DNA from: Deltaproteobacteria bacterium
Lineage (GTDB): Bacteria > Myxococcota_A > Polyangia > JACPQR01
Assembly (NCBI GenBank): GCA_016190375.1
Contig: JACPQR010000143.1
Coordinates: 1-64,000, forward strand
Direction of reading: 5' to 3'
Length of the DNA: 64,000 nt
Below the pieces are notes generated by a model, which saw nothing but the letters and a program-made list of their open reading frames with translations, was not told the origin of the DNA and ran no database searches. Shown piece after piece: positions 38,056-47,058 of this stretch. Position numbers and translations under genes: made by a program. Each line of letters opens with the position of its first letter. Position 1 is the stretch's first letter.

Positions 38056-39353
38056 GCACGACTTGGAAGACCTTGTTCTCCTTGGCGGCCGTCGTCTCGC
38101 TGGTCTGCGCGCCCGGCTGCGGCGACGATCGGCCGGGCGGCGATGGTGATGCCGACTCCGACGCGGACTCCGACGCGGACAGCGATTCGGACACCGATTC
38201 GGACACCGACGCCGACTCGGACACCGATTCGGACACCGACGCCGACTCGGACGCGGACTGCGCGAACATCGTCGGGGAGCCCGGCCGTGACGTGAACCTG
38301 GAGCTTTTCGCGGACGGGTTCGAGCGAGTCATCTTCGTGACCGCTCCGCCCGGCGACCCTCGCCGCCTGTTCGTCGTCGGGCAGCAGGGGGTGATCTGGG
38401 TGATCCGGGACGGCCAGAGGCTGGACACGCCGTTCCTCGACATATCGAGCGAGGTCCAGGACAACGGAGGCAGCGACGAGTTCGGATTGCTCGGGATGGC
38501 GTTTCACCCCGACTACGCCCAGAACGGGCGCTTCTTCCTTTACTACACGGACAACGGCGGGGATCAAAACGTCGTCGAGCTCGGCGTCTCCGGCGATCCG
38601 GACGTCGCCAACCCGGGCAGCGAGACGCTGCTCCTGTACATGGGTGACCCCGCATGGAACCACAACGGCGGGATGCTCGCGTTCGGCCCGGACGGGTACC
38701 TGTACATCGGGACCGGCGACGGCGGTGGCGGCTGCAACGATGCCGCGCCGGACGAGCCGCAGGACACCTCGTCGATGCTGGGCAAGCTCCTGCGGATCGA
38801 CGTGAGCACGCCCGGCAGCTACTCCAGCCCCGGGTCGAACCCGTTCGGCAACGAGGTCTGGGCGAGGGGCCTTCGCAATCCGTGGCGCTTCAGCTTCGAC
38901 CGCCAGACGGGCGACCTGTACATCGGCGACGTCGGGCAGGATGCGTACGAGGAGATCGACTTCCAGCCCGCATCGTCGGGCGGCGGCGAGAACTACGGCT
39001 GGCCCAACTACGAGGGTGACACCTGCAGCAACGATGCGTCGGGTTGCGGTTGGCCGTGCGAGGAGCCGAACGGCTACGTCCCGCCCGTCTGGGTCTATGG
39101 GCGTGACCAGGGAGGATCCGTGACCGGGGGTTACGTCTACCGCGGTCGTGCGCTGCCCGATCTCGACGGGACCTACTTCTTCGCGGACTTCACGAACGCG
39201 TTCTTCTCGTTCGACATCGAGGATCGCTTCGGGACCTTCGAGCAGTCGAGCTTCGACTTCCCGGGCTACCCGTCCTCGTTCGGCGAGGACGCCTGCGGCG
39301 AGCTGTACGTCGCCGATCACAACGGCGCCGTGTACAAGCTCGTCCACCGGTGA
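38052..39353 (+). CDS. Lipidated glucose/sorbosone-dehydrogenase-like beta-propeller protein
   Basis: 433 residues from ATG 38052. A lipoprotein-like signal ends at Cys23 (LVCAPGC), followed by about 45 residues of DSDAD/DTDS linker (38137-38259). Then comes a six-bladed beta-propeller of the PQQ-dependent sugar dehydrogenase family: LFVVGQQGVIWVIRDGQ, LLGMAFHPDYAQNGRFFLYY, WNHNGGMLAFGPDGYLYIGT with GDGGGG, LRNPWRFSFDRQTGDLYIGD, NYGWPNYEGD. The His in NHNGG and the Arg in RNPWR match family positions. It would oxidise a sugar or act as a binding propeller outside the inner membrane. Confidence 0.88.
   Translation: MSTTWKTLFSLAAVVSLVCAPGCGDDRPGGDGDADSDADSDADSDSDTDSDTDADSDTDSDTDADSDADCANIVGEPGRDVNLELFADGFERVIFVTAPPGDPRRLFVVGQQGVIWVIRDGQRLDTPFLDISSEVQDNGGSDEFGLLGMAFHPDYAQNGRFFLYYTDNGGDQNVVELGVSGDPDVANPGSETLLLYMGDPAWNHNGGMLAFGPDGYLYIGTGDGGGGCNDAAPDEPQDTSSMLGKLLRIDVSTPGSYSSPGSNPFGNEVWARGLRNPWRFSFDRQTGDLYIGDVGQDAYEEIDFQPASSGGGENYGWPNYEGDTCSNDASGCGWPCEEPNGYVPPVWVYGRDQGGSVTGGYVYRGRALPDLDGTYFFADFTNAFFSFDIEDRFGTFEQSSFDFPGYPSSFGEDACGELYVADHNGAVYKLVHR
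38137..38259 (+). repeat. Asp-Ser/Thr/Ala coding repeat (linker)
   Basis: Tandem GAC-TCN and GAC-GCN codons encode an acidic DSD/DTD spacer directly after the lipid-anchor region of the propeller protein. Longer blocks repeat as well (GACACCGATTCGGACACCGA occurs more than once). Confidence 0.85.
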
Positions 39354-40456
39354 CGATGGCTAGGAGTCTGGTGCTGGCGGTGGCGCTCACGGCGGGCGCC
39401 GCATCGGTGGCCGAGGCGCACACCGCCACTCGGTCGTCGATCGTCGCATCTCGTGACGGCCGCGAGGTGACGCTCCGCGTCGAAGCAACTCATCGAGAGA
39501 TCGGAGACGCCCTCGGGCTCGACCGGGGCGACACGGAGGCCAGCGCCGCGCAGATCGACGCCGACCGGAAGCGCGTGTACCGGATGCTCGCCCGCGCCGT
39601 CCGCGTCGGCGCCGGCGGCGAGCGTTGCGCGCCGTCGGACGGAGGGCTCGGCCACGCGACGCGGGCCCAGGACTACACGGCCATCCAGACGATCGTCTAT
39701 CGCTGTGCGCGGCGGGGCCGCCTCGAGATCACGTATGGCTGGTACTTCGACCGCGATCCGCTGCATCAGGCGTTCGTCCGCATGGAGGGCGGCCGCGGGG
39801 GAACCTTCATCCTCGCCGCCGACCGCCGCCGCCACGCGCTGGACCTCGAGCCGTCGATCGCCGACAACGTCGTCGAGTTCGGGCGGAGCGGGATCGAGCA
39901 CATCTTCACGGGCTACGACCACCTGATGTTCCTGGTCGCGCTGATCCTGATGGCGGGCCTGAAGGTGGGCGAGTCGGGCGTGCGGCCGGGGCTCGGCTAC
40001 GCGGCTCGCGTCATCACGGGGTTCACGCTGGGCCACAGCGTCACGCTGGTCCTCGCCGCGGTAGGGATCGTCCACCCGAACACCCGCATGATCGAGTCGG
40101 GCATCGCCGCCTCGATCGTGTACGTGGCCGTCGAGAACCTCCTCGTCGCCAGGGCGCGCCCGCGCGCGCTCCTGACGGCCCTGTTCGGGCTGATCCACGG
40201 TTTCGGCTTCGCCGGCGTGCTCGCGGAGGAGGGCCTGCCACGAAAGGGCCTCGTCCTCTCGCTCGTCTCGTTCAACGTGGGGATCGAGCTCGGCCAGCTC
40301 GCGATCGTCCTCGCCCTCGCGCTTCCGCTCGCGTTCGTCGCAGGGCAGGCGTGGTTCCGAGCGAGGCTCCTCGTCCCGGGCTCGGTCGGTATCGCAGTGT
40401 TCGGCACCGTGTGGCTCGCGGAGCGAGTGATCGGCTTCAAGGTGCTGCCGATCTAG
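39350..40456 (+). CDS. HupE/UreJ-family membrane protein with exported N-terminal domain
   Basis: 368 residues from GTG 39350 (GTGA overlap with the propeller gene); ATG 39356 is equally possible. A signal peptide (LVLAVALTAGAASVAEA) is followed by a roughly 150-residue extracytoplasmic domain, then a HupE/UreJ_2 membrane region with six or seven helices (GIEHIFTGYDHLMFLVALIL, RVITGFTLGHSVTLVLAAVG, ALFGLIHGFGFAGVLAEEGL, LVSFNVGIELGQLAIVLALA). The conserved His residues could bind Ni or Co, as in HupE metal transporters, but metal and direction are unknown. The stop shares CTAG with the opposite gene's stop. Confidence 0.85.
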   Translation: MTMARSLVLAVALTAGAASVAEAHTATRSSIVASRDGREVTLRVEATHREIGDALGLDRGDTEASAAQIDADRKRVYRMLARAVRVGAGGERCAPSDGGLGHATRAQDYTAIQTIVYRCARRGRLEITYGWYFDRDPLHQAFVRMEGGRGGTFILAADRRRHALDLEPSIADNVVEFGRSGIEHIFTGYDHLMFLVALILMAGLKVGESGVRPGLGYAARVITGFTLGHSVTLVLAAVGIVHPNTRMIESGIAASIVYVAVENLLVARARPRALLTALFGLIHGFGFAGVLAEEGLPRKGLVLSLVSFNVGIELGQLAIVLALALPLAFVAGQAWFRARLLVPGSVGIAVFGTVWLAERVIGFKVLPI

Positions 40457-42540
40457 AGGCTGCACCCACCCGAGACGTACGGTCGTGCCTGCTTGATCTG
40501 CAACTGCCTGTCGGGGCCATCGAACTTGAACTCCACGTCCATGGCGTAATCGGGGCGGGTGCCGTACCAGAGGGCGAAGCGGTCGTGGATGGCCTGGAGC
40601 GCTCGACCCAGCCGCGCCATCTCGGATGGGCTGAGCACCGTGGCCCCGCCCGTGAGGCTCGACCGCGCGAGGTACTCCACGCGGGGGCCTTCGTTGTAGT
40701 AGGTGTAGTACAGGAACTGCTCCGGCGTGCCGTCGCCTTCGGGGTTCGTCACGCTCGTCTCGCCCGCCTGAACGTTCACGGTGAAGCCCGGCCGGAAGCG
40801 CGTGAAGAGGTTCCGAGTGATCGCGACGCCGTTGGCAGCCTCGTCCGGGAACGAACGATGGACGAGGACGGCCATCGCCACACGCTCGTGGGGGATCCCG
40901 AAGATCTCCCTCTCCTCGAAGGCCCGCAGGTTGTGGACGCTCGCCCAGACCGCGCGCAGTCCCCGCTCGATGGACTTGTTCGGATCGCCGAGGTCCACGG
41001 TCTTCGACGTGTACAGACCCGCGCCCGAGAAACCGGCCAGATCCTCGGCGTTCGTGCTGGAACGGAACCGCACGGGATGGCGACCCGCGACGCGCCCGAT
41101 TCCGGTGCGGATCGAGGCGACGAGGGCGGGATCGACGGGGGCCTCGCGGATCGCATCGCGGAGCTCCTCCAGCGCCGCGGCGAGGCGAGCCCTGTCCGAC
41201 TTCAAGGCAGAGTCGGCGGCGATCGAGGAAGCTCGCGCGGCGAGCCCCGTGGACTGCATGAACTGCACATATCGCGAGACCGGGACGACGAAACCGGGCG
41301 GGACCGGGACGTCGGGACCCAGGGCCGCGGCGGTGCCGAGGTGCGCCGCCTTCGCGCCCACGCTTCCGATGTCGTCCACGTCTACCCAGGTCAGCGGGAC
41401 GAGGTCCATCGGACCGAGGTCGAGGGGGATCTGGATGCTCGCGTGCCTGGGCCTCAGCGCCTCCGGCGCGCTCTGCTCGATCGACCAGTCCTGGTGGGTG
41501 ACGCGGAGCTTGACCCATCGGCCGACCATCGGTGCGAGTGTCCGGTCGTCGAACCCTCCTACGAGCGCCATGTCCGGTATGCCCCTCGAATGGGCGAGGA
41601 CGGCGATGTGAGCGAGCGGAGTCTGCAGCGCTCCAGTGATGATCCCCGCCACGGGAGGAAGGTCCAGGGGCACGCGATCGGTCAAGAGGATGTCGCGCGG
41701 GCCGAGCTCGGCCGACGAGAGGTCATCCGTACCGACCCGGACGAGCCTCCCGACGGCCGTGCCGGGCCGCACCGGCTGGTAGCGCACGCCCGCGAACAGC
41801 TCCTCGGTGTCGACGACCGGGATGTCGCGCGGCAGGCTCGCTGGACGGTCGTACTGCTCCGAGCTGACGGCGCGGTAGCGCACCGGCGCGTTCGGCCAGG
41901 CCAGCGCGCCGCGGACTCGCCGGTAGGCTCGCGCTATCTGCTCCGGCGTGGCGACGTCGCCGGCAGCGAGCTCGAGCGTCCAGACGTCCTGATCCCTGTA
42001 GTGCACGACGCTGCCCAAGAGGAAGCGGCGCTCGCCAACGGTCTCGTACTCGCGACGGTTGAACTCCGCGTGCGTCCCGACTCGGGTGCGGCCGGAGGCG
42101 TCCAGACGATCGCGGGCGAACGTGAAGTGCAGCTCCCACGCGTAAGAGCTGATCAGGTACAGGGCGTCGCCGTCCTGCATGTCGATGAGGAACTTGACCG
42201 CTCGGGTCCCCGCGAACACGGAGCTGGGCAGAGCGGCCGCAAGCACCTCGAAGTCGGACGGACAACGGATCTCGGTCAGGGTGTCGGGACGCCGTCCGCC
42301 GCGCCAGACGCAGTCGGGTCCGGCGACCTCGGGCGGGCCCGGGTCCACGAGGGTCTCGTCCTCGCACTCGCTCGTGGGACCGCGGAGGTAAGGAGAGGAC
42401 GGCACGGACGGAGCTCGCCCGGCGGCGGACTCGGGCCGACCTCTTGGGTGCTCGGCCGATGCACCCATCGGGGACCCCTGAACGGTCGCGCAGCCGGCCA
42501 TCAGGACGAGCTGCCACGCCATGGATCGCCTTGCACTCAT
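40453..42540 (-). CDS. Lipidated PEP-synthase/PPDK-like protein
   Basis: 695 residues from ATG 42540. The N-terminus looks like a lipoprotein signal (WQLVLMAGC, Cys17) followed by a low-complexity spacer. After about 200 residues of novel sequence comes a PEP-utilising swivelling domain with its phosphohistidine segment TPLAHIAVLAHSRGIPDMAL (His311), then a pyruvate-phosphate-dikinase ATP-grasp domain (VGAKAAHLGTA, VRFRSSTNAEDLAGFSGAGL, MAVLVHRSFPDEAANGVAIT, MDVEFKF...QLQIKQARPY). The domain order is swivel then ATP-grasp, the reverse of PEP synthase, and no PEP/pyruvate barrel is present. Export of an ATP-dependent enzyme is unexpected. It is convergent with HupE. Confidence 0.8.
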   Translation of the reverse strand: MSARRSMAWQLVLMAGCATVQGSPMGASAEHPRGRPESAAGRAPSVPSSPYLRGPTSECEDETLVDPGPPEVAGPDCVWRGGRRPDTLTEIRCPSDFEVLAAALPSSVFAGTRAVKFLIDMQDGDALYLISSYAWELHFTFARDRLDASGRTRVGTHAEFNRREYETVGERRFLLGSVVHYRDQDVWTLELAAGDVATPEQIARAYRRVRGALAWPNAPVRYRAVSSEQYDRPASLPRDIPVVDTEELFAGVRYQPVRPGTAVGRLVRVGTDDLSSAELGPRDILLTDRVPLDLPPVAGIITGALQTPLAHIAVLAHSRGIPDMALVGGFDDRTLAPMVGRWVKLRVTHQDWSIEQSAPEALRPRHASIQIPLDLGPMDLVPLTWVDVDDIGSVGAKAAHLGTAAALGPDVPVPPGFVVPVSRYVQFMQSTGLAARASSIAADSALKSDRARLAAALEELRDAIREAPVDPALVASIRTGIGRVAGRHPVRFRSSTNAEDLAGFSGAGLYTSKTVDLGDPNKSIERGLRAVWASVHNLRAFEEREIFGIPHERVAMAVLVHRSFPDEAANGVAITRNLFTRFRPGFTVNVQAGETSVTNPEGDGTPEQFLYYTYYNEGPRVEYLARSSLTGGATVLSPSEMARLGRALQAIHDRFALWYGTRPDYAMDVEFKFDGPDRQLQIKQARPYVSGGCSL

Positions 42541-42676
42541 CAATGGAGCCTGAGGACGTGCGACCTGGCCCATCCGATCTGGATCCTACGGCCACTCAGG
42601 CCTCGCCAGGAAGTGTCACGATCCGGGCAAATCGGCGTAGAATCGTCGGGCTCCAACCGAGCGACACATCGACCCG

Positions 42677-43513
42677 ATGAGGCCTGCCCCGACCGCGGCT
42701 CTATGCGCGATCCTTCTCCTGACCGCGGCACCCGCGCGCGCCGACGAGGTCATCGTCCTTCGCCCGATCGTCCCGGCCGACTTTGCCGCCCGATTGAGCG
42801 ACCGCCTGTCTCGGGAGGCGGCGTCGCGCCTGGCGGCCGCCGGGCTCACGGTGCGCCAGGGAGCCGACATCGAGGTCGCCGCGCAGGCCGCGGCCGAGTG
42901 TCGCGATGCCCGCTGCCTGAAGGACAGGCTCGGCGCGACGGGCGCCCGTCTGGCGGCGCGGATCCGGATCGAGGCGAGCCCTGCGGGTTTCGTGGCCAAG
43001 CTGGAGGTGGCCAGCCTGGCCGCGGGAATCGCGGTCGCTGCCGAAGAGGCGGACTGCTCGGGATGCACGGCGCAAGCCGCGGTCGAGGTCGCGCTCTCGT
43101 TGATCGACGGGATCGAGATCCCCGAAAGGGATCCCGAGCCCCCTCCCGAGTCGAGTCACCCGACCGGGTCGGTCGCGCCGCGCGCGGCTCCTCCCCGGGC
43201 CAGGCTCGAGGAGCCAGCGCTCGATCTGCGACCGCCGCCGCCGGCGTCCCGCCGGATCTCGAAGTGGGCGTGGATCTCCGGAGCCGCGGGCCTGGCCTTC
43301 GTCGCCGGTGGTATCCCCCTGCTCTCGATGGACGGCGATCCGACCTGTGATGGTCCCAGCCGAAGCTGTCCCGAGGTGTACGACACCCGGAGCGGGGGCT
43401 GGAGCCTGGTCGCAATCGGAGCTGCCGGAGTCGCCGCCGCGGTGGTGATGGCGATCGTCGGCGCACCTGGAGAGGCTCCGGCTGGTTCCGAGGTCGCCAG
43501 GGTCGAGCCATGA
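42677..43513 (+). CDS. Exported protein of unknown function with C-terminal membrane helices
   Basis: 278 residues. A signal peptide (TAALCAILLLTAAPARA) precedes a compact domain of about 120 residues containing two CxxC-type pairs (CRDARC and CSGC) and an alternating pattern (VIVLRPIVPADFAARLSDRL). A Pro-rich spacer is followed by two hydrophobic segments (AWISGAAGLAFVAGGIPLLS and LVAIGAAGVAAAVVMAIVGA). No family recognised; the start of the domain resembles periplasmic proteins that pair with TonB-like or PEGA modules. The stop overlaps the next ATG as ATGA. Confidence 0.72.
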   Translation: MRPAPTAALCAILLLTAAPARADEVIVLRPIVPADFAARLSDRLSREAASRLAAAGLTVRQGADIEVAAQAAAECRDARCLKDRLGATGARLAARIRIEASPAGFVAKLEVASLAAGIAVAAEEADCSGCTAQAAVEVALSLIDGIEIPERDPEPPPESSHPTGSVAPRAAPPRARLEEPALDLRPPPPASRRISKWAWISGAAGLAFVAGGIPLLSMDGDPTCDGPSRSCPEVYDTRSGGWSLVAIGAAGVAAAVVMAIVGAPGEAPAGSEVARVEP

Positions 43514-44250
43514 GGAGAGCCGATCCCACTCGCCTCGAGTGCGCCCCGCACTTCGGCATTTCGGGAGTCGTGCTCGGTCTCCTGATCCTGTCCTGGACCT
43601 GCACACGACCGAACCCCGACTACGATCCACTCCCGCCCGACGGCGACGCCGACTCGGACTCGGACTCGGATACGGACTCGGATACGGACTCGGACTCGGA
43701 CACGGACTCGGACTCGGACACGGACTCGGATACCGACTCGGACTCGGATACGGACTCGGACTCGGACGCGGACTCCGACGCCGGGACCGACGCGGGAATC
43801 GACGCGTCCGTCGACGCCGGATCTCCCTCGTGCGACGAGGGCGACCGCGGTTGCAGCGACGACTCGACACAATCCCTGCGCTGCGATCCGCCCGACATCG
43901 AGGTCGATCGGCCCTGCCCGGCCCCGACGGTCTGCCTCGACGGCCGATGCGACTCCGCGGGCCGGACCGCGTGTGCCGCCGACTCGGACTGCGAGGATGG
44001 CGAGGTCTGTTCTCCGCTCGTGGACTTCCTCGATCCCGACACGCTTCGCCGCTACTGCGTCACACCCGTCGGCGCTCTCGCGGGCGGTCAGCCCTGCGTG
44101 CGCCACGACCAGTGCCAGAGCGGCGTCTGCTCCCTCGGTGAGTGCTTCCAGTCGTGCCAGAACGGCTTCGACTGCCCTGCCAACAGCTCCTGTGACTCGC
44201 TGGTGGTCCTGGTGGACGGAGTCACCGATTCGGTGCGCGGCTGCGACTGA
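43510..44250 (+). CDS. Asp-repeat, Cys-rich surface protein
   Basis: 246 residues. A hydrophobic start (ISGVVLGLLILSWTC) ends in a Cys that may be lipidated. About 50 residues of DSDSDTDS repeats follow (43639-43791), then a Cys-rich half with about 16 cysteines in short EGF-like spacings (ADSDCEDGEVCSP, RHDQCQSGVCSLGECFQSC, DCPANSSCDS). This pattern is common in Myxococcota surface proteins. The target is unknown. It lies between an exported protein and a membrane pseudokinase in a coupled run. Confidence 0.75.
   Translation: MRRADPTRLECAPHFGISGVVLGLLILSWTCTRPNPDYDPLPPDGDADSDSDSDTDSDTDSDSDTDSDSDTDSDTDSDSDTDSDSDADSDAGTDAGIDASVDAGSPSCDEGDRGCSDDSTQSLRCDPPDIEVDRPCPAPTVCLDGRCDSAGRTACAADSDCEDGEVCSPLVDFLDPDTLRRYCVTPVGALAGGQPCVRHDQCQSGVCSLGECFQSCQNGFDCPANSSCDSLVVLVDGVTDSVRGCD
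43639..43791 (+). repeat. Asp-Ser/Thr coding repeat (linker)
   Basis: Hexanucleotide-type tandem repeats (GACTCG/GATACG/GACACG) encode DSDTDSDS next to the likely anchor Cys of the 43510-44250 protein. The array is regular enough to be prone to length change. Confidence 0.85.
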
Positions 44251-44254
44251 CCCC

Positions 44255-46375
44255 ATGACGGACCAACCTCGACGGGCCGCGCCCGACAAGCTGGGCGCCT
44301 ACGAGATCCTCGAGTCGATCCCGACTCCGGACGACCTCGAGCATTACCTCGGCGTGACCGTCGTCGATTTCGTCGCGCTCACCGTCCTCCGGTTGGATCC
44401 CGCGAAGGCGGCGGCGGCGACGAAGGAGGTCGCGCGCTCCGCGCGCCTAGCCTCGACCGTCGCCGGCGAGCACGTCGTGCGCACGTTCCGGGCGGAGCGC
44501 GAGGGCGACCTCATGTTCCTCGTCAGCCAGCACCTGCAGGGAAGGTGGCTTGCCGACGTCCTTTCGGCGGCCGGGAAGCTGGAGCCACGAGCGGCGGTCA
44601 GGGTGCTGCTCGACGTCGCGGCCGGGCTCGAGTCGATTCACTCGGCGGCCGCGGTGCACGGCGACGTCCGTCCGGCGTCGGTGCTCCTCTGCGAGGACGG
44701 TCGGGCCCGGCTGGCCTTCCTCGGCCTCGGCGCGGCCGTGCAGTTCCTGGTGCTCCCCGAGAAAGCAAGAGAGGCCCGCGCGCCGTATCGCCCGCCCGAG
44801 GAGCTCCGGGGCCGCGTGCCATCGCCCGCGGGCGACCTCTACTCGTTCGGGATCCTGCTCCGCGAGCTCTTCGCCGGAGCGGTCCCGCCGGGCGCGCGCG
44901 ACGAGGAGCTGGTTCGACGAGGCGTCCCCGACGGTCTCGTGAGCTTCCTGCATCGCCTCTTGTCGCCCACCGCGAGCGCTCGGCCAACGAGCGCCCGCGT
45001 GGTGATCGACGTCCTGGAGGATGCGGTGGCGTCGATCTCGCCGGCGCCTCGAGAGACGATCGCCGAGGTGGTGCAGTCGATGTCCTCGCCCCCCCCCCCG
45101 CCGCCTCGACCCCGGACGGCCGCGCCTCCTCCCGACACCTCGCTGCAAGTCGCAATCCCGGTGGTGGCGCCGCCCGCAGGCCCGCCGCTGGCGGCGGCCG
45201 CCGCGAGCATCGCGAGGCCGCCTCCGCCAATCCCCGCCGACGCGGCGAGGATCGCGATGGCCACGCCGCCGCCGCCGCCCCGCACCGTCTCCGTCGCGAG
45301 GCCTCCTCCCTCTTCGCCTGGGGGAACGCCGGTGCGGATGCCTCCACCTCCACCGCCTCCACCGCCTGCCAAGCCGCCCGAGGCCTCGGCGCCCGCTCAG
45401 CCACCTCCGGGTGGCGCTCCGCGAGTCCACCCTCCCAGCAGGGCCGACCGGGATCTGCGGACGAAGGAGACGACGAAGCCGGCAGCTCCTGGACGCGAGG
45501 TGGCCGCAGGCGAGTCGGTGCCCGCGTCGTCGGCCCCGTCGGCGGCAACGGGTGACGCTGGCGAAATCCAGGTGGACGTTGCGCCCTCGGCCGACGCCGC
45601 CGGATCGGACGGCGGTGCAGCGCCGGTGGCGCCCGAGAAGACCCTGGCCTGGGCGGGCGCTCCCGCCACGGGGGAGGCGAAGAAGGTCGAGGCCAAGGAA
45701 GCGACCGCGCGCCCGACACCGGCGCCGGTGAAGGCGGCGCGACCCGCGGCGCATGATCGCGAGCCGAAGACGAGGCTGGTACGCACGCCGGTGACCGCGC
45801 GCCGCGGCGGCTCGCGCGGCCTGCCCGCGTGGCTGCTGGTCCTGTTGACGCTCGCGGCGGGCGCCGCGATAGGTGCGTGGTTCGGCCTGAGGGAGCGCAC
45901 GGCCGCAGAGCGCGATGGCGCAACTCGTCGCGAACGGCCGCAGGTCGACCAGGCGGCCCTGCCCGCCGAGCCGGCTCCCGCGCCCTCGCCTGCCCCCGCC
46001 CCCGTCCCTTCGCCTTCCGCACCGGCGCCCGCTCCGGTGCCCGCGCCCCCCCCTTCCCGGCCGCCGAGCGGCGAGCACCAGTCGCGTGAGCCCTCGGCCT
46101 CGCGGCGCCCGGCACCGCCGTCGAAGGTCGCGCGCCCCACGCCAGCTCGGGCCGCACCGACGAAGACGGCTGCGGGCACGCTTCAGATCTCGTGCAGGCG
46201 CCCCTGCGAGGTCCGGATCGACGGGGCACCCTCGGCGCAGTCGACCTCCTCGGGCGCGCACGTCGCGCCTGGCTCGCACGCGGTCCTCGTCACCGATTCC
46301 CAGACTCGCGCCGCACGAACCCTGCGCGTCTACGTCCCGTCGGGCGTGACGGTGCGCAGGGTCGTGGGATTCTGA
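44255..46375 (+). CDS. Membrane pseudokinase with PEGA-like extracytoplasmic tail
   Basis: 706 residues from ATG 44255. The N-terminal domain has the protein-kinase fold of bacterial Ser/Thr kinases, but the catalytic residues are lost: the beta-3 Lys position is Thr43 (VALTVL), the catalytic loop is HGDVRPAS (135-142) with Ser for the metal-binding Asn, and DFG is replaced by FLG (155-157); no glycine-rich loop is seen. APYRPPEELRG and GDLYSFGILLRELFAG remain. A Pro/Ala-rich region of about 230 residues contains an 11-C tract. One helix (GLPAWLLVLLTLAAGAAIGA, about 525-545), a second Pro/Ala spacer and a PEGA-like beta domain (LQISCRRPCEVRIDG...GSHAVLV) finish the protein. Confidence 0.85.
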   Translation: MTDQPRRAAPDKLGAYEILESIPTPDDLEHYLGVTVVDFVALTVLRLDPAKAAAATKEVARSARLASTVAGEHVVRTFRAEREGDLMFLVSQHLQGRWLADVLSAAGKLEPRAAVRVLLDVAAGLESIHSAAAVHGDVRPASVLLCEDGRARLAFLGLGAAVQFLVLPEKAREARAPYRPPEELRGRVPSPAGDLYSFGILLRELFAGAVPPGARDEELVRRGVPDGLVSFLHRLLSPTASARPTSARVVIDVLEDAVASISPAPRETIAEVVQSMSSPPPPPPRPRTAAPPPDTSLQVAIPVVAPPAGPPLAAAAASIARPPPPIPADAARIAMATPPPPPRTVSVARPPPSSPGGTPVRMPPPPPPPPPAKPPEASAPAQPPPGGAPRVHPPSRADRDLRTKETTKPAAPGREVAAGESVPASSAPSAATGDAGEIQVDVAPSADAAGSDGGAAPVAPEKTLAWAGAPATGEAKKVEAKEATARPTPAPVKAARPAAHDREPKTRLVRTPVTARRGGSRGLPAWLLVLLTLAAGAAIGAWFGLRERTAAERDGATRRERPQVDQAALPAEPAPAPSPAPAPVPSPSAPAPAPVPAPPPSRPPSGEHQSREPSASRRPAPPSKVARPTPARAAPTKTAAGTLQISCRRPCEVRIDGAPSAQSTSSGAHVAPGSHAVLVTDSQTRAARTLRVYVPSGVTVRRVVGF
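45089..45099 (+). repeat. 11-bp poly-C tract inside the pseudokinase gene
   Basis: Eleven consecutive C residues encode part of a Pro run just after the kinase-fold domain. The frame is intact at this length. One-base slippage would truncate the protein before its membrane helix and PEGA-like tail. Confidence 0.8.
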
Positions 46376-46390
46376 CCCGAGAGCCGGTGG
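46322..46390 (+). repeat. Tail repeat, copy 1 (3' end of pseudokinase gene)
   Basis: 69 bp covering the last codons of the pseudokinase (encoding LRVYVPSGVTVRRVVGF), its stop, and about 15 bp beyond. It matches 46952-47020 at 59 of 69 positions and 47882-47950 at 59 of 69 positions by my count. Confidence 0.85.
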
Positions 46391-46565
46391 TTTTCGAGGG
46401 AGAAGGGCCCTACCGGATCGGCCTCTCGCTCGGGCTGTCGTCGCCGGCCCAGCCAGCAAACGGGCCGGCCTGCGGGCAGCCTCCGTATGCACCTGGAAGT
46501 AGGTGACGTCGTCGGGCAGTCAGGCACCCCGCGCCTGCTCCGGCGGCGCGACCCGCGGCGCCCGT

Positions 46566-47020
46566 GTCGCGACCGGCCGCAGGTCGACCAGGCGGCCCTG
46601 CCCGCTGAGCCGGCTCCTGCCCCTGCCCCCGTTCCGGCGCCTTCCGCACCGGCGCCCGCTCCTGATCCCGCGCCCGCTCCGCCCGCTCAGCCGCGGAGCG
46701 GCGAGCAACAGTAGCGTGAGCCCTCGGCCTCGCCGCGCCCGGTACCACCGTTGAAGGTCGCGCGCCCCGCGCGGGCTCCGGCCGCACTGGCGAAGGCGAC
46801 GTCGCGCGCGCTTCAGATCTCGTGCAGGCGCCACTGCGAGGTCCGGATCGACGGGGCACCCTCCCCGCAGTCGACCTCCTCCGGAGCGCGACTCGCACCG
46901 GGCTCGCACGCCGTCGTGGTCGCGGATTCCCAGACTCGCGCCGCAAGAACCCTGCGCGTCTACGTCCCGGCAGGCGTGACCGTGCGCAGGGTCGTGGCGT
47001 TCTGAGCTGGGAGCCGACGG
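46566..47020 (+). pseudogene. Broken duplicate of the pseudokinase C-terminal region
   Basis: This 455-bp stretch repeats the end of the neighbouring gene from the spacer (QVDQAALPAEPAPAP) through the PEGA-like domain (LQISCRRHCEVRIDGAPSPQ ... LRVYVPAGVTVRRVVAF) to the stop. The reading frame is kept along its length except for one TAG at 46712-46714, where copy 1 has TCG (GEHQSREPS becomes GEQQ-stop-REPS). There is no kinase domain or helix in front, so it cannot make a working membrane protein. The preceding 175 bp (46391-46565) show no gene. A start at 46751 could in theory make the bare PEGA-like domain, without export signal. Confidence 0.85.
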
Positions 47021-47058
47021 TGTTGGCGCGTACCCGGGCTCCGCGGTATGGTCTCCTC

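Noticed and set aside
39625..43350. Very long plus-strand open frame through the HupE and PEP-synthase-like genes
   Set aside because: It is out of frame with HupE and antisense to a gene with clear ATP-grasp motifs; composition is Arg/His/Gly-rich without domains.
46487..46714. A 75-codon frame before the broken duplicate as a real small gene
   Set aside because: Its second half is the duplicated spacer of the pseudokinase and it ends at the nonsense codon; there is no export signal or domain.
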